The notes beneath the pieces were generated by a model that was not told the origin of the DNA, did no database searches, and saw only the letters and a list, made by a program, of their open reading frames with translations. A stretch of DNA of 6,659 nucleotides from Elusimicrobia bacterium RIFCSPLOWO2_01_FULL_54_10 (GTDB taxonomy: Bacteria > Elusimicrobiota > Elusimicrobia > 2-02-FULL-39-32), in NCBI GenBank assembly GCA_001799975.1, contig MGUQ01000076.1:1-6659 (forward strand), written 5' to 3'. Of this stretch, positions 1 to 5,290 are shown piece after piece. Made by a program: the position numbers and the translations under genes. Positions within the stretch are counted from its first letter, which is position 1; the number at the start of each line of letters is the position of its first letter.

Positions 1-414
1 CGCCATGGTCCCGGGCGCGGTTTCACACGCACGCTCAAGATTTTGGCCCCGACATTCTACTAATTTTAATCCGGTTTGGAAATCAAAAACTTCCGCGGCG
101 AAAAGCGCCGAATATTCCCCCAAACTGTGGCCGGCCGCAGCAACAGCGACGGACCGTAAGGACGGGAATTTGCTTTGAAATACCCTGAAAGCGGCGCAGC
201 TGGCGATGTAAATGGCCGGCTGTGTGACGGAAGTGCGCTTTAAATCGTCAGCGGTTCCGCTGAAAATCTTGTCCTTGATGCCAGGAATGGCCTGGTCAGC
301 GGCGTCAAATATCACCCGCGCTTCGGCAAAAAGGTCATAAAATGCCTTGCCCATGCCGGGGGCCTGCGATCCCTGGCCCGGAAAAAGAAGCGCTATTTTG
401 GTTTCCGGACTCAC
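1..414 (-). CDS. fabD: Malonyl-CoA:ACP transacylase, N-terminal part (cut by window edge)
   Basis: FabD moves the malonyl group from malonyl-CoA to acyl carrier protein in the cytoplasm, supplying the extender unit for type II fatty-acid synthesis. Only the first 138 codons are present; the 3' end lies beyond position 1. Reading from a GTG start, the protein shows the oxyanion-loop motif FPGQGSQ at residues 11-17 (Gln14), the nucleophile motif GHSLGEYSA at 95-103 (catalytic Ser97) and the malonyl-carboxylate arginine in ECRGQ (Arg122). The catalytic histidine would lie beyond the edge. The GTG start overlaps the fabH stop by 4 bases (GTGA) and has no clear Shine-Dalgarno, so translation is probably coupled to fabH. 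It is the last visible gene of the ndk-rpmF-plsX-fabH-fabD run; fabG and acpP would be the usual next genes. Family assignment is secure. Confidence 0.95.
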   Translation of the reverse strand, partial: MSPETKIALLFPGQGSQAPGMGKAFYDLFAEARVIFDAADQAIPGIKDKIFSGTADDLKRTSVTQPAIYIASCAAFRVFQSKFPSLRSVAVAAAGHSLGEYSALFAAEVFDFQTGLKLVECRGQNLERACETAPGTMA

Positions 415-1397
415 CAGCGGATGACCGAAGCGCCCCAGGTCAAGCCCGCGCCGAAAGCCACAAGCTCCACCAGGTCTCCCCGCTTGAGCTTGCCGGCCCT
501 TTGCGCTTCGTCCAGGGCGATGATGGTGGTGGCGGCGGACATGTTGCCGTATTTCTGCACATTCACAAAAACTTTTTCAGAGGGCACAGCCAGACGCTTG
601 GCCACGGACTCAATAATCCTTAAATTGGCTTGGTGAGGGATGATCAGGGTCAAATCTTCAGCCTTGACGCCTGCCAGAGCCAGCGCTTTTTGCGAGGCCT
701 CGACCATCTTGGTGACGGCCAGTTTGTAGACTTCCGGTCCGTCCATCTGGATGGTGTAGGATTTATCATCCAAAACTTCTTTGCAAATGGGTTTTCTCGA
801 GCCTCCGCCCGGGACTTTCAGGATGTCCGACTTGGTGCCGTCAGATGCGGTAAAAACGGAAAGAATGCCGGATTCGCCTTCTTCGGCGGAGATGACGGCG
901 GCGCCGGCGCCATCGCCAAACAGAACGCAGGTGGTGCGGTCTTCCCAGTTGGTGATTTTCGACAAAGTATCCACACCGATGAGAAGAATTTTCTTGTGCG
1001 TTCCGGATCCGATAAAGCTTTTGGCGGCCGCCAGGCCGTAGATGAAGCCCGAACAGGCGGCGGAAATGTCCATGCAGGCGGCGTTGGAGGCTCCCAGGGC
1101 AGACTGCACCAGGCAGGACACGGACGGGAAAACCATGTCCGGCGTGCAAGTGCAGACAAAAATGGCATCCAGCTCTTCAGGTTTGATTTTGGAGTTGGAA
1201 AGGGCTTCGCGGGCGGCGGAAATGGCCAAATCCGACGTGGCTTCCTGCGGGGAGGCGATCCTGCGCTCCGCAATGCCTGTGCGGGTGCGGATCCACTCAT
1301 CCGAGGTTGCCACCATTTTTTCCAGCTCGGCGTTTGTGAGGATTTTTGCGGGGAGGGCTCTGCCCGTTCCCAGGATTTTGGCTTTGATTTTGGACAT
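411..1397 (-). CDS. fabH: Beta-ketoacyl-ACP synthase III
   Basis: FabH condenses acetyl-CoA (or another short acyl-CoA) with malonyl-ACP to give the first beta-ketoacyl-ACP, starting fatty-acid synthesis in the cytoplasm. The 328-residue protein is of full family length with thiolase-fold architecture. The catalytic triad is visible: Cys115 in DISAACSGF, His255 in IIPHQANLR and Asn285 in KYGNMSAAT. The N-terminal segment TSDEWIRTRTGIAER (31-45) and the C-terminal GAGLTWGA are also typical. The ATG at 1397 lies 6 bases after the plsX stop without an obvious Shine-Dalgarno, and its stop overlaps the fabD GTG, so it should be translated as part of the operon. Acyl-chain preference (straight or branched primer) cannot be judged from these motifs. 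No damage or odd residue was seen. Confidence 0.97.
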   Translation of the reverse strand: MSKIKAKILGTGRALPAKILTNAELEKMVATSDEWIRTRTGIAERRIASPQEATSDLAISAAREALSNSKIKPEELDAIFVCTCTPDMVFPSVSCLVQSALGASNAACMDISAACSGFIYGLAAAKSFIGSGTHKKILLIGVDTLSKITNWEDRTTCVLFGDGAGAAVISAEEGESGILSVFTASDGTKSDILKVPGGGSRKPICKEVLDDKSYTIQMDGPEVYKLAVTKMVEASQKALALAGVKAEDLTLIIPHQANLRIIESVAKRLAVPSEKVFVNVQKYGNMSAATTIIALDEAQRAGKLKRGDLVELVAFGAGLTWGASVIRW

Positions 1398-1403
1398 TGA
1401 AGG

Positions 1404-2459
1404 TTAGACGGCTGTGCTCACTTGGGATTTGGTTTCTGTGTGAGGAACGGTAAAGGTTGCGATTTCAGAATGGATCCTTTCAACGACTTTCTTTTCCACA
1501 ACGGCTTTGGCCATGCGCACGGCGTTTTTGATGGCCTTGGCGGTGGATTTACCGTGAGAAATGATGCAGGCGCCGTTCACGCCCAAAAGGGGAGCCCCGC
1601 CATATTCTGCATAATCCACGCGCTTGCGGAAGCGTTTCAGGGCCGAGCGGATGAGCAAATATCCCATCTTGGCCATGAGGCTCGCGGAGATCTCGGCTTT
1701 GATCATCTTCCCCATGACGTCCGCGGTACCTTCCATGGTCTTCAGGACGACATTGCCCACGAACCCGTCGCAGACCACCACATCCGACTTGCCTTTGGGG
1801 ATGTCCCGGCCTTCCACATTGCCGATAAAATCGATGTCTTTGCAGTTTTCCAGCATCGGATAAGCGTGCTTGTTGAGATGATTCCCCTTTTCCTTCTCTT
1901 CGCCGATGGAAAGGAGCCCCACGGTGGGCTTCTCAATGTCAAGGATGGTCTGGGCCGCGATCTTGGCCATGATGGCGAACTGGAGCAGATATTCCGGCTT
2001 GCAGTCCGCGTTGGCGCCCACATCGGCCACCATGCAGTGCCCGTTCAGTGTGGGCAGGACCGTGGTGATGGCGGGGCGGTATACCCCGTGGATGCGCCCC
2101 AAAAGTCTTAAGGCCGCGGTCATGACGGCGCCGGAATTGCCCGCGGAGACGAGAGCGTCCACTTTCTTTTCATGCAGAAGACGGGTGGCCACCACGATGC
2201 TGGCGTCATGCATGGTCTTGGTGGCTTTGCTGGGAGAATCCTCCATGCCAATGACCTGGGAAGCGGGGTGGATGGTGATGGAGAGGCCGGAAAGATTATA
2301 TTTGGAAAGCTCGGCTTCGATTTCGGGCTCACGGCCCACGAGGACGATGCTCACCTGGGATTCCCGGGCGGCAAGGACCGCGCCCTCCACAATTTTCTGC
2401 GGAGCGAAGTCGCCCCCCATGGCGTCAACTGCAATTCTCACGGGACGGCTTTGGGACAT
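1404..2459 (-). CDS. plsX: Phosphate acyltransferase PlsX
   Basis: PlsX is a peripheral membrane enzyme that makes acyl-phosphate from acyl-ACP and orthophosphate; PlsY then uses acyl-phosphate to acylate glycerol-3-phosphate, the first step of phospholipid synthesis. The 351-residue product has the family landmarks in order: AVDAMGGDFAP (10-20), SAGNSGAV (105-112), ADVGAN (145-150), GNVEGRDI (213-220), CDGFVGNV (230-237) and EYGGAPLLGVNG (285-296). The open frame extends 42 codons further upstream, but that Arg/Pro-rich stretch is the rpmF gene read in another frame. The ATG at 2459 is chosen because the family N-terminus starts there and because it shares one base with the rpmF stop (TGATG). 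The purine-rich GAGGAAGG upstream is about 20 bases away, too far for a good Shine-Dalgarno, so coupling to rpmF is likely. Confidence 0.96.
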   Translation of the reverse strand: MSQSRPVRIAVDAMGGDFAPQKIVEGAVLAARESQVSIVLVGREPEIEAELSKYNLSGLSITIHPASQVIGMEDSPSKATKTMHDASIVVATRLLHEKKVDALVSAGNSGAVMTAALRLLGRIHGVYRPAITTVLPTLNGHCMVADVGANADCKPEYLLQFAIMAKIAAQTILDIEKPTVGLLSIGEEKEKGNHLNKHAYPMLENCKDIDFIGNVEGRDIPKGKSDVVVCDGFVGNVVLKTMEGTADVMGKMIKAEISASLMAKMGYLLIRSALKRFRKRVDYAEYGGAPLLGVNGACIISHGKSTAKAIKNAVRMAKAVVEKKVVERIHSEIATFTVPHTETKSQVSTAV

Positions 2460-2674
2460 CAAGCCTGAGGCGGTTGTCCTTCCTCTTTCTTTTTGATTTT
2501 TCTGGGGATGAGAAGCTCGCCGCCGTAAAAGCCGCAGTCCGCGCAAACGCGGTGGGGCACGGCGGGGGCGCCGCAGTGGGAACATTTGGACATGGCCGGG
2601 CCTTCGATGCGCCAGTTGGCGTGGCGCCGCAGGTCCGTCCTCATTCGGGTATGCTTCTTTTTTGGATTTGCCAT
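2459..2674 (-). CDS. rpmF: Large ribosomal subunit protein bL32, zinc-ribbon form
   Basis: bL32 is a small basic protein of the 50S ribosomal subunit. The 71-residue product begins MANPKKKHTRMR, matching the usual basic L32 start, followed by an RRHANW segment. A four-cysteine zinc ribbon, CSHC at 31-34 and CADC at 44-47, makes this the zinc-binding rather than the cysteine-free paralogue. The Lys/Glu-rich tail after residue 59 is slightly longer than in many L32 proteins. Start choice is firm: an AAGGAG Shine-Dalgarno at 2681-2686 lies 6 bases before the ATG, inside the end of ndk. The ATG shares one base with the ndk stop (TAATG), and its own stop shares one base with plsX. The rpmF-plsX-fabH-fabD order is conserved in many bacteria. 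Confidence 0.97.
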   Translation of the reverse strand: MANPKKKHTRMRTDLRRHANWRIEGPAMSKCSHCGAPAVPHRVCADCGFYGGELLIPRKIKKKEEGQPPQA

Positions 2675-3096
2675 TACTTTCTCCTTGACTCTGCTAAATC
2701 AAATAATAACTCAATTTCATGCTCTGCTGACTCTCGGGAATCCGATGCATGCACCAGGTTGCGGCGGTTGTCTGTGCCGTAAAGCCGCCTGAGCGTGCCG
2801 GGCGCGGCTTCGGTTGAATTGGTGGCCCCGATGATGCCGCGTGTGCGGGTTATTGCGTCTTCCGCCTCCCAAATGATGGCCAGGGACGGGCCTTCCAGCA
2901 TAAAATTGAGCAACCCTTCGTAAAAGGGCTTTCCCTTGTGCACCGCGTAAAAAGCCTCGATCCGGGCGCGGTCCGGCGGCAACAGCTTCATGGCCACGAG
3001 GTTGAATCCCTCCCGCTCAAAGCGGTCCAGGACCTTGCCCACGACTTTTGCGGCCAAGCCGTCAGGCTTGATTAAAAAACAGGTGCGTTCTATCAA
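2674..3096 (-). CDS. ndk: Nucleoside diphosphate kinase
   Basis: Ndk transfers the gamma-phosphate of ATP to (d)NDPs through a phosphohistidine, balancing nucleotide pools in the cytoplasm. The 140-residue protein has the normal bacterial length. Landmarks are the N-terminal ERTCFLIKPDG (Lys11), GATNSTEAAPGTLRRLYG (90-107) and the active-site block NLVHASDSRESAEHEI with the phosphorylated His116. HASDS instead of HGSDS is a common natural variant. The start is a TTG at 3096: an in-frame TAA lies four codons upstream with no ATG or GTG between, and AAGGA at 3103-3107 is spaced 6 bases from it. The gene heads the packed rpmF-plsX-fabH-fabD run and shares one base with rpmF. A 56-base gap separates it from the upstream hydrolase gene; whether it has its own promoter there is unclear. 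Confidence 0.95.
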   Translation of the reverse strand: MIERTCFLIKPDGLAAKVVGKVLDRFEREGFNLVAMKLLPPDRARIEAFYAVHKGKPFYEGLLNFMLEGPSLAIIWEAEDAITRTRGIIGATNSTEAAPGTLRRLYGTDNRRNLVHASDSRESAEHEIELLFDLAESRRK

Positions 3097-3152
3097 TGGG
3101 AATCCTTAATGTAAGGGTGGTATTTTACAAAATACTTGGGGAAAAAGCTAGG
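3097..3152 (-). promoter_or_regulatory. Hydrolase-ndk intergenic gap with a 16-base palindrome
   Basis: This 56-base gap is the only real break in the leftward gene run. It contains the palindrome GTATTTTACAAAATAC at 3120-3135 (7-base arms, 2-base centre), 24 bases before the ndk start. On the minus strand the palindrome contains TAAAAT, a 5/6 match to a -10 box, but no good -35 box sits 16-18 bases upstream. A CTGACC-N16-TATTTT pair is another weak option. It could be an operator, a weak promoter, or chance in AT-rich DNA. It does not resemble the FapR operator that controls fatty-acid genes in Firmicutes. No stable hairpin with an adjoining T tract was found, so a terminator for the upstream pair is not supported. 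Confidence 0.35.
3103..3107 (-). promoter_or_regulatory. Ribosome binding site for the TTG start of ndk
   Basis: AAGGA on the minus strand, 6 bases before TTG. It supports the non-ATG start, because an in-frame TAA just upstream leaves no other start codon that preserves the ERTCFLIKPDG N-terminus. Confidence 0.75.
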
Positions 3153-4115
3153 TCAGCCGTGGGAAGCGGCGCGTTTGGGGAAAAGCATGGTCCAGAAGGA
3201 CTTCTTTTCCGGGGCAGGGTGCAGGGACGGATCGCCGTAATAGGTGGCCACCAGGTGCGAGACGGCGCTGATGAAGTTCTTGGGCCTGCGGAAGTTGCGG
3301 ATCTGGGTGGTGAGCACGCAGATGACATAGTCGTTGGTAGGCGAGAAGACGATGCCCACATCGTGGCAGGCATTGTTCATCAAGCCCGTTTTGTGCCCGA
3401 TTTGCCAGCCGTTGGGGATGCCCAGGGCGAGGCGGTCGTTGATTTTCTGGTGTTTGAGGATGTCCAGCATTTCTTCGGAGCCTGTGAGGTTCTTGAAATA
3501 GATCATTTCCAGCAGGTTGCCCATGTCTTTGGCGGTGGTGTAGTTTTCAATGCCCTCGTCCCGCCGGCGGAGGTCCATGATCATGCGCGAGAGGTTGGTG
3601 CGGGAAAGCCCCAGGGCCAGGAAATGGCGGTTGTAATAATCCAAATCCAGACGGTCGGTGAGCATATTGGTGGCCGTGTTGTCCGATTCTGTGATCATCT
3701 TAAAAATCAGCTCGCGGACGCGGTAGCGCGTGCCGGGCCGCTTGAAGCGCAAATGGCCGCTGCCGCGGGCCTTCATGTTGCGCATGAGAGTGATGGATTC
3801 ATCCAAAGAAAGGCGTCCGGAAACCTGGGCCTGATAAATGACCGCCATCATGGGAAGCTTCACCAGGCTGGCGCTCGGGAAAAGATCGTCCGAGTTATGC
3901 TCGATGGTCCAGCCCGTCTTCAAATCTTTCACATAAATGCCGGCCACGCCGGGGAAATGGCGGAGCTGATAATTGATTTTCTGGTGGAGTTCCGTCCAGT
4001 TCCGGTCCGGAGGCTGGGGCGGGGTGACCTGGGACTGGGCCACGAACGCGCTTCCGCCCAAGACGAGCGGCGTGATGAGGAGGGCGCCCAGCAGGAATAC
4101 TTTTTTGCCGTTCAT
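3153..4115 (-). CDS. Exported class A beta-lactamase-like serine hydrolase
   Basis: The 320-residue product belongs to the penicillin-recognising serine hydrolase fold (class A beta-lactamase/transpeptidase-like). Residues 1-27 look like a Sec signal (MNGKK, then a hydrophobic stretch), placing it in the periplasm or anchored to the inner membrane. Motifs in order: PSASLVK (SxxK, Ser83 and Lys86), SDN at 144-146 and HKTG with Lys242. The Ser83-Ser144 spacing of 61 is close to the class A value of 60. The omega-loop ExxxN is not where class A enzymes have it: the matching position falls near Met180/Asp181, although an unrelated-looking E187...N191 pair follows. Activity could therefore be a beta-lactamase, a carboxypeptidase-like enzyme or a penicillin-binding homologue; true resistance function is unproven. 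The ATG overlaps the dehydrogenase stop (ATGA), with GGGAGAGG about 10 bases upstream. The lysine/proline-rich tail after 298 is not a recognised domain. Confidence 0.85.
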   Translation of the reverse strand: MNGKKVFLLGALLITPLVLGGSAFVAQSQVTPPQPPDRNWTELHQKINYQLRHFPGVAGIYVKDLKTGWTIEHNSDDLFPSASLVKLPMMAVIYQAQVSGRLSLDESITLMRNMKARGSGHLRFKRPGTRYRVRELIFKMITESDNTATNMLTDRLDLDYYNRHFLALGLSRTNLSRMIMDLRRRDEGIENYTTAKDMGNLLEMIYFKNLTGSEEMLDILKHQKINDRLALGIPNGWQIGHKTGLMNNACHDVGIVFSPTNDYVICVLTTQIRNFRRPKNFISAVSHLVATYYGDPSLHPAPEKKSFWTMLFPKRAASHG

Positions 4116-5197
4116 GCTAAAACGGCCTCTCCCATTTTTTTGATGATGGCGTTGCCCATCTGGGAGGTGCCCACGGCGGTAGGGTCATCACGAAAAGGTT
4201 TCATGTCATAAGTGACGTTCTTGCCTTCGGCAAAAATGGCCTTGATGGCGTCCCCCATTCTCTTGGCTGCGTCAGTTTCGCCCAGGTGGTTGAGCATCAT
4301 CTTGGCGGAAAGCAGGCAAGCCGAAGGATTGACCTTGTTCATGCCCTTGTATTTGGGGGCCGAGCCGTGAATGGCTTCGAAGAGCGCGATATTGTCCCCG
4401 ATGTTGGCGCCGGGAGCAACACCCAGGCCGCCCACAAGACCCGCGCAGAGGTCCGAAATAATGTCTCCGTAGAGATTGGGGAGGCAGAGCACATCATAGA
4501 GCTCCGGTTTCTGCACCAGCTGCATGCACATGTTGTCAACGAGCATTTCTTCATATTCAATTTTGCCGGAGTATTCCTTGGCCACCTCGCGGGCGACTTC
4601 AAAGAAGAGACCGTCGGTGCATTTCATGATGTTGGCTTTGGCCACGGCGGTCACCTTGCGGCGCTTGGCCTTGACCGCGTGCTCAAAAGCGAATTTTACG
4701 ATGCGGCGCGTGCCGAACCTGGAGATGGGCTTGATCGAGATGGCGGAATTTTCGCGGATCTTGTTCTTGGAGAGCTTGATGACTTCATTGGATTCGGGTG
4801 CACCTTCGGGCCATTCGATGCCCGCATAGAGATCTTCAGTGTTTTCCCGCACGATGATCAAATCAATTTTTTCGTATTTTGAGCGCACGCCTTTGTAGGA
4901 CTTGCAGGGGCGGAGGCAGGCGTATAAATCGAGCTCTTTGCGCAGCGCCACATTCACAGAGCGAAAACCGGTGCCGATGGGGGTGGTGATGGGGCCCTTG
5001 ATGGCCACCTTGTTCTTGCGGATGGAATCCAGAACGCCCGGGGGCAGGGGGGTGCCCGCCGTCTTCATGATGTCGACGCCGGCTTCCTGGACGTCCCAGT
5101 CGATTTTGACGCCGGTGGCGTCCACCACTTTGCGCACGGTGGCCATGATTTCTGGACCTGTCCCGTCGCCGGGGATGAGGGTTACTTTATGTGCCAT
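4112..5197 (-). CDS. icd: Isocitrate dehydrogenase (decarboxylating), short type
   Basis: This is a member of the isocitrate/isopropylmalate dehydrogenase family, which oxidises and decarboxylates a 2-hydroxyacid using NAD(P)+ and Mg2+ or Mn2+. The 361-residue protein shows [11 protein letters not shown] (7-17), the isocitrate-type substrate loop [15 protein letters not shown] (78-92, Ser80 and Asn82), LRPC (95-98), [11 protein letters not shown] (116-126), the catalytic lysine region AVAKANI (Lys187), the metal site NLYGDIISD (Asp245, Asp249) and the cofactor loop HGSAPKY (277-283). The RSxN loop favours isocitrate over isopropylmalate, and the resemblance to E. coli Icd in this loop is strong. 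Homoisocitrate dehydrogenase remains a weaker alternative. It would supply 2-oxoglutarate for the TCA cycle or glutamate. The ATG at 5197 follows AAAGGA at 10 bases spacing. It is the first gene after a strong promoter and is coupled by ATGA to the serine hydrolase. No other TCA-cycle gene is nearby. Confidence 0.82.
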   Translation of the reverse strand: MAHKVTLIPGDGTGPEIMATVRKVVDATGVKIDWDVQEAGVDIMKTAGTPLPPGVLDSIRKNKVAIKGPITTPIGTGFRSVNVALRKELDLYACLRPCKSYKGVRSKYEKIDLIIVRENTEDLYAGIEWPEGAPESNEVIKLSKNKIRENSAISIKPISRFGTRRIVKFAFEHAVKAKRRKVTAVAKANIMKCTDGLFFEVAREVAKEYSGKIEYEEMLVDNMCMQLVQKPELYDVLCLPNLYGDIISDLCAGLVGGLGVAPGANIGDNIALFEAIHGSAPKYKGMNKVNPSACLLSAKMMLNHLGETDAAKRMGDAIKAIFAEGKNVTYDMKPFRDDPTAVGTSQMGNAIIKKMGEAVLA

Positions 5198-5220
5198 GGT
5201 ATTTTTTTCCTTTCATTTTA

Positions 5221-5251
5221 TTGACGGTAAAATCGTCGCTCTAATGATAAC
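5221..5251 (+). promoter_or_regulatory. Weak candidate promoter for the divergent glycosyltransferase
   Basis: TTGACG (5221-5226, 5/6 match to -35) and GATAAC (5246-5251, 4/6 match to -10) are separated by 19 bases, longer than the ideal 17. Transcription would start near 5258, about 33 bases before the first ATG. Its -10 box overlaps that of the leftward promoter, so both polymerases could not bind at once. The rest of the intergenic space (5198-5290) holds nothing else recognised. Confidence 0.35.
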
Positions 5252-5272
5252 AACAGAACCCAAATTTGTCAA
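5244..5272 (-). promoter_or_regulatory. Sigma-70-type promoter for the icd operon
   Basis: On the minus strand, TTGACA (5267-5272, perfect -35) is followed after exactly 17 bases by TATCAT (5244-5249, 5/6 match to the -10 consensus). Transcription would start near 5237, giving an untranslated leader of about 40 bases that carries the AAAGGA ribosome site of icd. This is the best promoter in the window and could drive the whole leftward block. It is predicted by consensus only. Confidence 0.75.
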
Positions 5273-5290
5273 CCCTGCGTCTGAAATACT

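Noticed and set aside
630..1400. A 256-codon plus-strand open frame opposite fabH
   Set aside because: Gly/Phe/Asp-rich composition without motifs, fully antisense to an intact fabH with its catalytic triad.
2460..2585. A 42-codon N-terminal extension of plsX
   Set aside because: The extension is rpmF read out of frame, rich in Arg and Pro. PlsX homology begins right after the ATG at 2459, which abuts the rpmF stop.
2674..3096. HASDS instead of HGSDS in the Ndk active site as a sign of altered function
   Set aside because: Ala at this position is a frequent natural variant in bacterial Ndk proteins; the catalytic histidine and flanking residues are intact.
3140..3175. A possible terminator after the serine hydrolase (GCCG, 7-base loop, CGGC, then a T run)
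   Set aside because: The stem is only 4 base pairs and the T run begins about 9 bases after it, so it is not a credible intrinsic terminator.
3096..4211. A 371-codon plus-strand open frame opposite the serine hydrolase
   Set aside because: It is antisense to a gene with clear SxxK, SDN and KTG motifs. The product has no recognisable family features, and long antisense frames are expected opposite genes with this codon bias.
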